64,000 nucleotides of DNA from Pyramidobacter sp. C12-8 (lineage in GTDB: Bacteria; Synergistota; Synergistia; Synergistales; Dethiosulfovibrionaceae). The notes beneath the pieces are model-generated. The model saw nothing but the letters and a program-made list of their open reading frames with translations. It made no database searches and had not been told where the DNA came from. Position 1 is the first letter of the stretch. The number at the start of each line of letters is the position of its first letter. Where the stretch lies: positions 36,435 to 100,434 of the forward strand of contig NZ_MUHX01000008.1 of assembly GCF_002007215.1 (NCBI RefSeq), read 5' to 3'. The position numbers and the translations under genes are program-made. This document shows positions 38,897 through 46,702 of this stretch, in pieces.

Positions 38897-40780
38897 TTAA
38901 TTCGAAAAGAGCGGAAAAACGCGCTGCTCTTCCGCGGCGTTCAGCGCTTCCTGGATCTGCTGTTTTTTCTTGGCGCTGCGGCGACGGCCGCCGCGGTGGC
39001 CGCGGCGCTTTTTCTTCTTCGCTCCGGCGTCCCCGTCCTTCTTTTCGGGCGGAGTTTTCTGAGCGGGAGGCGTTTTTTTGCGGACGCGGCGGCGCTTTTC
39101 GAGGCGCACGCGGTCGCTGGGGACCAGGCGGACTTCCGCTTCCGGCAGGTCGACGGCGGTGTTGTCCATTTCGAGGATGCGGTCTTCGAAGCCGAAAACG
39201 GTGGGGTCGATCTCTTCGATGGCCCGCTCCACCTTGTCCATGCCGTTGAACTTGTATTCGTCGGGCAGCGAGTTGTTGTAGCGCTTGACGCGCAGCAGGG
39301 CCTGCAAAAAGTTCTTTTCGTACTTCTGGAACAGCTCGGCGGCGATCAAACCGTCGGGATGGACGTATTCGTCGCCGCTGCCGGCGCCGCGGAAGAACAG
39401 GTCGGCCATTTCCAGATTCTGGTCGATCTCCATCTCGCCGTACCACACGTCGGCGAGGATGCGCTTGAACATTTCCTTGCGCCCGGGGGCCAGCAGGCCG
39501 AGGCTGGAATCAATGCGGCGCACGGCGTCGCGGATCTCTTCGAGTACGGTCTTGGTGCGGAGCTGGGGCAGCGAGTAGCGGGCGACGATCTCGGCTTCGT
39601 TCTCGACGGTGCTGCGTTTTTTGAGGATGGCGCCGAAGTCGGGGCGCAGCTCGATCATGGCCTTTTCGTCGCCGGTGCGCTCCAGCGCCTTGAACATCTC
39701 GCCGGTGTCGACGCCGCGGGATTCCACGGGGGAATCGGCGAGCCAGCTGACGAAGCCTTCGTCGAACAGGCCCTTGCGCCCGGCGCGTCCGGCCATCTGG
39801 CTGAAGCTCGTCTTGGTGAGGGGGCGGCGGTCGAAATACTTGACCGTCTGGGCGAAGACGACGGTCTCGGCCGGCAGGTTGACGCCCAGCGCCAGCGCGT
39901 CGGTGCCGACGACCACGTCGATGATGCGCTCGCGGTAGGCACGCTCGACGAGCAGTTTTTCCTTGGGCAGCAGGCGGCCGTAATAGACGCCGACGCCTTT
40001 GTAGAGGTGTTTCTGCACGACGTTCACTTCGAGGATCCAAGCCAAGTCGCGCAGACGGGCCTTGCGGTCCTTGTCGATGTCCATGCGCTGCGCGGCGATC
40101 AGGTCGGCAACCTGGTGCACGCCTTTCTGCGAGAAGGCGAAGACCAGCGCGTCGTGGATCTCCCGCGCGCTGAGGGCGTGGCTGAGGTAGGTCAGTTTGG
40201 TGGCGCGCTCCTTGAGGAGATACAGTTCGAAATCGCGCTCCATGACGCGCTCGAGGTAGCCGCGGATCTCCTCGGGCTGGCCGAAGGTGGCCGACATGAC
40301 GAGGATGGGCACGGCGGGATGGGTCTTGCGCAGGCCGTCGATGTAGGCGCGGCTGCGCTCGTTTTCGCTGAAGATGTAGTGGAACTCGTCGATGATCAGG
40401 CGGATGCGGTCGCAGCCCGCGTATTTGAGATCGTAGATCTCCTGCGTACAGCAGATCACGGGCGCGCCGTCGTTCTTTTTGAAGTCGCCGGTTTCCAGCC
40501 CGACGTCGAAGCCCATCTTGAGCAGTTCCATGTAGCGCTCGTTGCTGAGGGCCTTGATGGGCGCGGTGAAGATGACGCGGTCGCAGCCGCTGCGATCGGT
40601 GAGCGGGCGGCCTTCGCCGTCGACGAGGCCGGCCCACAGGTAGGCCACCATGGTCTTTCCCGCTCCGGTCGGAGCCGACAGCACGGCGCTGAGGGGCGTT
40701 CCGCCGTCATCCGTCAGCTCGCCCCAGGCTTCCAGCTGCCACGGATAAAAAGGATAGCCCCCCTCTTTATTTTCCTCCAT
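38897..40780 (-). CDS. Ski2-like DExH-box helicase
   Basis: A 627-residue superfamily 2 helicase. Walker A is SAPTGAGKT (about 35-43), motif Ia TAPIKALSNERY, motif II DEFH at 131-134, motif III MSATFG, and motif VI QMAGRAGRKG, the form typical of Ski2/Mtr4/HelY helicases. The C-terminal 75 residues are highly Lys/Arg-rich (RRVRKKT, KKKKRRGHRGGRRR), likely binding RNA. Ski2-like proteins unwind RNA for decay or processing, or repair DNA; the bacterial role here is unknown. It lies between guaA and proS on the same strand. Confidence 0.85.
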   Translation of the reverse strand: MEENKEGGYPFYPWQLEAWGELTDDGGTPLSAVLSAPTGAGKTMVAYLWAGLVDGEGRPLTDRSGCDRVIFTAPIKALSNERYMELLKMGFDVGLETGDFKKNDGAPVICCTQEIYDLKYAGCDRIRLIIDEFHYIFSENERSRAYIDGLRKTHPAVPILVMSATFGQPEEIRGYLERVMERDFELYLLKERATKLTYLSHALSAREIHDALVFAFSQKGVHQVADLIAAQRMDIDKDRKARLRDLAWILEVNVVQKHLYKGVGVYYGRLLPKEKLLVERAYRERIIDVVVGTDALALGVNLPAETVVFAQTVKYFDRRPLTKTSFSQMAGRAGRKGLFDEGFVSWLADSPVESRGVDTGEMFKALERTGDEKAMIELRPDFGAILKKRSTVENEAEIVARYSLPQLRTKTVLEEIRDAVRRIDSSLGLLAPGRKEMFKRILADVWYGEMEIDQNLEMADLFFRGAGSGDEYVHPDGLIAAELFQKYEKNFLQALLRVKRYNNSLPDEYKFNGMDKVERAIEEIDPTVFGFEDRILEMDNTAVDLPEAEVRLVPSDRVRLEKRRRVRKKTPPAQKTPPEKKDGDAGAKKKKRRGHRGGRRRSAKKKQQIQEALNAAEEQRVFPLFSN

Positions 40781-40856
40781 GCTTTTTCAACTCCTTCCGT
40801 GTGTATTACGCATAACGGCGCCTGAGCCATGCCGCGGCCCAGGCGCTTTCCGTCCG

Positions 40857-42293
40857 TTAATAGGATTTGGCGAAGACGGCCAGATGCGCGCCTTCTTTGC
40901 CGGTGTAGACGCATTTTCCGGTGCGGTCTTTTTCGGCGAGCGGGTAGCAGCGCACGGTGGCCTGCGTTTCTTCTTTGATCTTCTTTTCGTCTTCCTTGCC
41001 GCCGGCGAAGAAGCACTTGACCCAGCCGCCCTTTTCGAGCCGCGCTTTCAGCTCGTCGTAGCTGCTTGCCTCGTACGTGTTGGCGTCGCGGAAAGCGCAG
41101 GCTTTTTCGTAGAGACTCTTCTGAATGTCTTCGAGGATCGCCGGCACGCGCTCGGCCAGTTCGCTCCACTTCAGGTCTTCCTTGGCGCCGGTGTCGCGGC
41201 GCACGGCGCGCACGGTCCCGGCGGCGGCGTCCTTTTCGCCCAGTTCGAGGCGCAGCGGCACGCCCTTCTGCAAATGATAGAAAAAGCGGTCGGCGGGGCG
41301 CAGGTGGTTCTGCTCGTCCACGCGCACGGTCAGCGCCCCGAGCACGGAATCGAGCTCGTCGGCCAGCTCGTGAGCCTTGGCGTCGAGTTCGGCGAACGTG
41401 GAATCGTCCTTGGAGATCGGCAGGATCACGACCTTGACGGGCGCGACGCGGGGCGGCAGGATCAGGCCGTCGTTGTCGGAGTGGGTCATGATGATGGCGC
41501 CGATCATGCGGGTGGAAACGCCCCAGCTCGTGGTCCAGGCGTACTGCATGGCGCCGTTCTGGTCCTGGAACTGGATGTCGAAGGCCTTGGCGAAGTTCTG
41601 GCCGAGGAAATGACTGGTGCCGGCCTGCAGGGCCTTGGTGTCGCTGACCATGGTCTCGCAGGTGTAAGTGTCGAGCGCGCCGGGGAAGCGTTCGCCCTCG
41701 GACTTGACGCCCTCGACGACGGGCAGGGCCATGTCTTCCTTCATGATTTTGGCGTAGACGTTGAGCATCTTCACGGTCTCTTCCTCGGCTTCGGCGGCCG
41801 TGGCATGGGCCGTGTGACCTTCCTGCCAGAGGAACTCGGAGGTGCGCAGGAACAGGCGGGGGCGTTTTTCCCAGCGCAGCACGTTGGCCCACTGGTTGAT
41901 CAGCAGGGGCAGATCGCGCCACGATTGCACCCACTTGCTGTACATCGCGCCGATGACCGTTTCGGACGTGGGACGGATGACGAGCGGCTCTTCCAGCTCT
42001 TCGCCGCCGGCGTGGGTGACGACCGCGCACTCGGGAGCGAAGCCTTCGACGTGCTCGGCTTCCTTCCGCAGAAACGACGAAGGGATCAGCAGCGGAAAGT
42101 AGGCGTTGACGTGCCCCGTCTCCTTGAAAGCCCTGTCGAACTTGGCCTGAAGGTCTTCCCAGATCGCGTAGCCCGTGGGGCGGACGACCATGCAGCCGCG
42201 CACGGGCGCGTAGTCGGCCAGCTCGGCGACTTTGATGATGTCAAGGTACCACTGTGAATAATCCTGTTCTCTCGGGGTGATGTTGCGTGCCAT
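40857..42293 (-). CDS. proS: Prolyl-tRNA synthetase, archaeal/eukaryotic type
   Basis: A 478-residue class II synthetase lacking the bacterial editing insertion. Class II motifs include the TSE-containing RPTSETVIGAMYSKW, WRDLPLLINQWANVLRWE and FLRTSEFLWQEGHTAH. The C-terminal zinc-like domain ends with Tyr (FAKSY), characteristic of the archaeal-type enzyme. The ATG at 42293 has AGGAGGAC upstream; a reading to 42380 adds an unrelated leader. Confidence 0.96.
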   Translation of the reverse strand: MARNITPREQDYSQWYLDIIKVAELADYAPVRGCMVVRPTGYAIWEDLQAKFDRAFKETGHVNAYFPLLIPSSFLRKEAEHVEGFAPECAVVTHAGGEELEEPLVIRPTSETVIGAMYSKWVQSWRDLPLLINQWANVLRWEKRPRLFLRTSEFLWQEGHTAHATAAEAEEETVKMLNVYAKIMKEDMALPVVEGVKSEGERFPGALDTYTCETMVSDTKALQAGTSHFLGQNFAKAFDIQFQDQNGAMQYAWTTSWGVSTRMIGAIIMTHSDNDGLILPPRVAPVKVVILPISKDDSTFAELDAKAHELADELDSVLGALTVRVDEQNHLRPADRFFYHLQKGVPLRLELGEKDAAAGTVRAVRRDTGAKEDLKWSELAERVPAILEDIQKSLYEKACAFRDANTYEASSYDELKARLEKGGWVKCFFAGGKEDEKKIKEETQATVRCYPLAEKDRTGKCVYTGKEGAHLAVFAKSY

Positions 42294-42354
42294 GGCGCTC
42301 TTGTCCTCCTGCGTGAAATCGAAAGTCAAAACAAAATCCACCGCGGCGGAGCGA

Positions 42355-42410
42355 AGAAGCGGCGAAAAGCGAAAAAACATTTTTCAGCCGTTTATTTTTT
42401 CGCCGCTTCT
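42355..42410 (-). terminator. Hairpin after the patatin gene
   Basis: Arms AGAAGCGGCGAAAA (42355-42368) and TTTTCGCCGCTTCT (42397-42410), perfect over 14 bases with a 28-base loop. It lies between the patatin stop codon and proS; the U-tract is weak. Confidence 0.6.
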
Positions 42411-42448
42411 CTGTTTCTCCGCAGTGGCCTTTGTTCTACCGCTTAAAC

Positions 42449-44566
42449 TTAAAACAGATGGAACGCGTCCCAGTTGGGGACGCCGACGCTGACGCCGAAG
42501 CGCCATTCCTTGCGGTCGGTGTAGACGGCGTACAGTTTGCCGTCGATGAGACGGCGCGGCGCACAGAGCGCGACGCCGACTTCCCACGGCCGGGCGATCT
42601 CCGCACCGTCGCTGCCCCAAGCGTACCCCTGGCCGCCGAAGATCTCGGCGATGACGTTGCCGAAGATGGTCTGCGACAGCGGGTAGCGCAGCTTGGCGCG
42701 CCACCAGGCAAAGCGCTCGGCCTCGATGGGGTGCTCCGCCAGGCTGTACAGTTCTTCGCGGGCGCCAAGATAGGCGCTGAACAGGCGCTTATCGTCCATG
42801 TCGCCTTCCGCGAAGCCGCCCTGGAGCTCAGCCATGAGTTTCGAGCTGATACGGCGGCGCCCTGTGAGGCTGAGCCGCATCAGCATGGTCCCCGTCTCGG
42901 AAGGCCACATCGAGCGCGCGTTCAGCAGCCACCCGTTGACCGGATCGTCGGGATTGTCCATCAGGTTGAACGTCGCTTCGAGGAACGGCGCCACGTAGTT
43001 GGCGCTTTCGCCTCCTTCCACGCGACGCGCGGCCGTGGCCGACACGCCGGCGGAAAGGCGCAGACGTTCGTGCAACGTAAAGTGACGCTGCACGTCGAAG
43101 TTGTAGCGCTGCCATTCAAGCGGAGCGCCGGACGCGTCGATCCTGAAATGAGACGCCGACAGGCCCGCCTCCCAGAAGGAGCTGTGCGACACATCCATAT
43201 CCCAGAAATAGTTGAAATCCGCGCCCCAGCGCTGGCCAAGGTAGAAGCTCGACTGCAGCGTGTCGCCGGGCGTGAACAAATCGTAACGACGGCTGCCGAT
43301 CACCAGCCATCCCATGTCGCTGTAGGTACTGGCATAGCCGCCGAGCGAATAGCGGTGTGCGGGAAAACGCTGCACCTTGAGCAGCACGATGACGCCGCGC
43401 TCGGTATTCAGCAGATCGTAATCGACGCTGCGGACGTCCTCGCGCTTGGCGATGTTGGCGCTGGCAGCGACGATCTCCTTCATGGGCACGGGGCGCCCCA
43501 GCCAGACCTTGAGCAGCTCCCGTTCTATCTCCTTGCCCATTTTCTCGGGCACTCCCACGACATGCACGCCCATCACATGAGGCGGCTTGGGCGGCGCCAG
43601 TTCCTTTTCCTTCACGGGGCGCCGCGGCGCTTTCTTCAACAGCGCGCGGATCTGCGGCAAAGCCTTGACGGCAGCGTCGCGCCCCTGCTGAATAATCTCG
43701 ACGGCAGGCGAGGTGCCGAGGATGGGGTACTCCTTCACGCCGGGACTGATCACCAAATCGGCCAACGTCGCCTCGCGGCGCACATTCTGCATGGTGAGAA
43801 TGGTGATGGACTGGCTGACCACGTCGAACACGGTGCTCAGCTTTTCGCGCGGCTCCAGCTCGCTGGTGAGGTTGACGGCGATCACGGGATAGCCGGGGAA
43901 CAGCTCTTTGGCCGTCTCCACCGGCATGTTGGAGACCATGCCGCCGTCGACGAGCAGGCGGCCGTTGATTTCCCACGGGTCGAACACGCCGGGAATGGAC
44001 ATGGAAGCGCGCACAGCCGAAGCCAGAGAGCCGCGGCGCAGCACCACTTTCTCGCCGCTGACAAGATCGGTGGCAACAGCCGCAAACGGTATGGGCAGAC
44101 GACGGAAATCGGTCACGGTCACGTGGGAAAGCAGCTGAGCGATGTACTCGAGCACGCTCGTGCCGGCAACGAATCCCAGCGGTCCCGCCACTTTGTTGTG
44201 AGCGTCGGTGTAGATTTCCGGACGGATCATGCTGATGTCGCGCGTAGCTTTGTCGGAAAGGTTGAAATAATTGCCGCCGCTCGCCGTGACCAGTTCGCCG
44301 AGATTGACGTCCATGACGATTCGTTCCAGCTCCGCCGGCGTTCTGCCGCTGGCATAGAGACTGCCGACGATGGCCCCCATGCTGGTGCCGACGATGCCGG
44401 CGACGCCGACGCCTTCCTTTTCCAGTTCCCGAAGCACGCCGATGTGAGCGTACCCCTTAATGCCGCCGCCGGACAGCGCCAGGACCACGTACGGTTTGTC
44501 TTCCGCGCCGGCCGGCGCCGCGCAGAATGCCAGCGCTGCCAGCAGCCACCGCCATATTTTCTTCAT
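42449..44566 (-). CDS. Patatin-like phospholipase with outer-membrane beta-barrel (type Vd/PlpD-like)
   Basis: A 705-residue exported protein. The signal peptide is about 1-21 (LLAALAFCAAPAGA). The patatin domain (25-215) has the oxyanion loop GGGIKG, nucleophile Ser62 in GTSMG and Asp207 in DGG. A POTRA-like module follows near 320-395, then a BamA/FhaC-type barrel ending in Phe (NWDAFHLF), the usual outer-membrane sorting residue. This is the type Vd autotransporter architecture, in which the lipase is placed outside or released. It supports a true outer membrane. Confidence 0.88.
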   Translation of the reverse strand: MKKIWRWLLAALAFCAAPAGAEDKPYVVLALSGGGIKGYAHIGVLRELEKEGVGVAGIVGTSMGAIVGSLYASGRTPAELERIVMDVNLGELVTASGGNYFNLSDKATRDISMIRPEIYTDAHNKVAGPLGFVAGTSVLEYIAQLLSHVTVTDFRRLPIPFAAVATDLVSGEKVVLRRGSLASAVRASMSIPGVFDPWEINGRLLVDGGMVSNMPVETAKELFPGYPVIAVNLTSELEPREKLSTVFDVVSQSITILTMQNVRREATLADLVISPGVKEYPILGTSPAVEIIQQGRDAAVKALPQIRALLKKAPRRPVKEKELAPPKPPHVMGVHVVGVPEKMGKEIERELLKVWLGRPVPMKEIVAASANIAKREDVRSVDYDLLNTERGVIVLLKVQRFPAHRYSLGGYASTYSDMGWLVIGSRRYDLFTPGDTLQSSFYLGQRWGADFNYFWDMDVSHSSFWEAGLSASHFRIDASGAPLEWQRYNFDVQRHFTLHERLRLSAGVSATAARRVEGGESANYVAPFLEATFNLMDNPDDPVNGWLLNARSMWPSETGTMLMRLSLTGRRRISSKLMAELQGGFAEGDMDDKRLFSAYLGAREELYSLAEHPIEAERFAWWRAKLRYPLSQTIFGNVIAEIFGGQGYAWGSDGAEIARPWEVGVALCAPRRLIDGKLYAVYTDRKEWRFGVSVGVPNWDAFHLF

Positions 44567-44863
44567 GCCTCAGCGCCTCCTCACGGAATCATGGTCCGCC
44601 GCTTTTTCTGTCCGAAAATTCAACTGCCGGATGGCGAGATCTGTTTTCACCCACCGGTCAAAAACAGGAGCGAAGATGTCTGTTTATTTTAGACGAGCCA
44701 ACGCCGCTTGGCAAGTTTTTACCTCGATTTTCACCGATCGCGCGCGTTCTGCACGTTCGGAAAAGTTTTTTATTTCCGTCTGTCATTTCGCGGTCAGAGC
44801 GGTAAAATAAGGTCGTTTTGGCCAACGTCCTTTTGCGTTCGGCACATTTTCCGAGGTGATCCG

Positions 44864-45799
44864 ATGAACGAAAACAATTCAACGTTGCGGCGCTATCTGC
44901 CAATGACGCTCGTGCTGCTGATCTGGGGTTTTATGAACGTGCCGGCCACTTATGCGCTGCGTGAGATGCCGCCGCTGGAATTGCTGCTTTTGCGCACGGC
45001 TATCGCCGTCGTCATCCTTGCCCCGCTGGCGTACGGCCGTGAGCGGCGTTTGCTGCCGGACCGCGGCGATCTGGCGATTTCCGTGCTGATGGGCATTTCC
45101 GGGGTACTGCTCAACAACCTCTGCTTTTTCTATGCGATCAAGTTCACGTCGTTGACAAACATCGCCATCATCTTCGCCACGTCGCCGCTGATCACGACCA
45201 TCCTGGCCGCCGTTTTCCTCGGCGAAAGGCTGACGCCGCGGCGCGTCTGCGGCATCGTTCTCGCGCTGAGCGGGGCGGTCTGTCTGCTCTGCAAGGGCGA
45301 CCTGTCGCTGCTGGCCAATCTGTCGCTGAACAAAGGCGACCTGATGGAATTTTGCGCCTCGTTCTGTTGCTCGGTGATGACCGTGCTGGGCAAAAAGATC
45401 GCAAAATCCTCGCCGATCGTGGTGACACTGTGCAACATGGCCGCGTCCTGCGTGCTGACCGCGGCGCTCATCGCCGTCGTTGGGCAGCCGATGAACCTGG
45501 CGCTGTCGGGGCGCGCCCTGGCCGGTACGCTGTACATCGGCATTCTCGGTTCGAGCTGCGCGTACGTGCTTCAGCAAATATCAATCCAGCGCATCGGCGC
45601 GGGCGCGACGGGAGCGTTCCTCAACGGCTCGCCGGTCGTCAGCATTTTCGCCGCCATGGTCTTTATGGGAGAATCGCTCTCCATGATCCAGATCGTCTGC
45701 GCCGCCGTGATCTTCGCGGGGATCTTCCTCAACGCCGGGAGAGAAAGAAAATCAGGCAGCGCCGATTCGCAGATGAAAAGGGCAGACAGCGCCTCGTAA
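44864..45799 (+). CDS. EamA-family (DMT superfamily) transporter
   Basis: A 311-residue protein with ten membrane helices arranged as two EamA repeats (PMTLVLLIWGFMNVPATYALRE, shown in part, and the second half from GDLMEFCASFC). The first repeat ends IIFATSPLITTILAAVFLGE, the second SPVVSIFAAMVFMGES, matching the EamA pattern. It likely exports metabolites or amino acids. The ATG at 44864 follows GAGGTGATCC; the longer frame from 44708 is not supported. Confidence 0.88.
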   Translation: MNENNSTLRRYLPMTLVLLIWGFMNVPATYALREMPPLELLLLRTAIAVVILAPLAYGRERRLLPDRGDLAISVLMGISGVLLNNLCFFYAIKFTSLTNIAIIFATSPLITTILAAVFLGERLTPRRVCGIVLALSGAVCLLCKGDLSLLANLSLNKGDLMEFCASFCCSVMTVLGKKIAKSSPIVVTLCNMAASCVLTAALIAVVGQPMNLALSGRALAGTLYIGILGSSCAYVLQQISIQRIGAGATGAFLNGSPVVSIFAAMVFMGESLSMIQIVCAAVIFAGIFLNAGRERKSGSADSQMKRADSAS

Positions 45800-45970
45800 G
45801 TTTCGTCCCCTCAAACGCGCGCCCTGCGTTTTTCCCGTTCCTGCAAGACGTCGGGCGGAAACGGAGCGCCGCTCCGCAAGCTTCTGAAAGAGGCCGTTCA
45901 CCATATTGGCCACGGCCTCCGGGAGAAAACGTCTCGCCTCTTGATTCTACTGCGTTGTTCAGGGCACAGG

Positions 45971-45998
45971 TTGCCATTCTGAAGAAATATAGTAAAAT
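45971..45998 (+). promoter_or_regulatory. Promoter of the 97-residue membrane-anchored protein gene
   Basis: TTGCCA (45971-45976), 16-base spacer, TAAAAT (45993-45998), about 55 bases upstream of the start. Confidence 0.6.
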
Positions 45999-46054
45999 GT
46001 CGTCGTAGCATCCGAAAGAATGCCACAAATTTAAAAGAGGAGCTGTGACCCAAG

Positions 46055-46348
46055 ATGAAAAAAATGATTCTTCTCATTCTTCTAATTGCCGCGTGTGTGC
46101 TGGGATATTGCTATTACAAGGGGACAGGCCCATTCGAGAAAGCGCCTGACGGAAACGTACAGATCAAGCAGGAAATGAAGGACAAGGCAACCGAGATCAA
46201 GGACAAGGTCGTCGAAAAAGCTGAAGAAGTCAAAGAGAAAGCTGCGGAACTCACCGACAAAGCGGTCGAGAAAGCCGAAGAAATCAAGGATAAAGTGATG
46301 GACTCCATGGCCGACAAGAAAGAGGAACCCGCTCCTGCCGCAAAGTAA
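46055..46348 (+). CDS. Small membrane-anchored or secreted coiled-coil protein
   Basis: A 97-residue protein. Residues 4-21 form one hydrophobic helix (ILLILLIAACVLGYCYY). Residues 38-85 are a Lys/Glu-rich amphipathic repeat based on EKAEEIKDKV and EKAEEVKEKA, like LEA-type or apolipoprotein-like helices. Function unknown; envelope stress protection is one possibility seen in similar proteins. GAGGAGCTGTG precedes the ATG. It is the last gene before the CRISPR trailer end. Confidence 0.75.
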   Translation: MKKMILLILLIAACVLGYCYYKGTGPFEKAPDGNVQIKQEMKDKATEIKDKVVEKAEEVKEKAAELTDKAVEKAEEIKDKVMDSMADKKEEPAPAAK

Positions 46349-46702
46349 CGTTGACTTCAATCACAAACTTCAATTGAAAATGCCGTGCCTCTATGCGGCC
46401 ATGCCGCATAAAAACGCGCGCCATGCGATTCCATGCAGTCTTTGCTGCGCCTTCGGCGCTATAAAAGCGGCAGAAAATCTTCGGCCTTTTTCACGGAGGC
46501 CGGTATAAACGCGCGAAAAGAAGAGCCTGTCTCTAAATCCCATAGAAGGGAGAAGAGACAGGCTCCTTTAATCGGCTCTTCGAGGCGTCTGCGCAAGCTT
46601 GCAGACATCGCGTTGCAGGAGACTTCTGAGCTGCCGATGAAGATGCGGGGTGACGATCTCTCGGAGAAACTGCATTTGCCAGAGCCCTCGCCAGCGTCTC
46701 GG
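46349..46702. other. Intergenic region before the CRISPR trailer
   Basis: No gene is supported here. It holds a perfect 7-base hairpin ATGCGGC/GCCGCAT (46393-46409) and a 12-base inverted repeat GAGCCTGTCTCT/AGAGACAGGCTC (46523-46565), the latter possibly a transcription terminator or a repeated palindrome. Confidence 0.6.
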
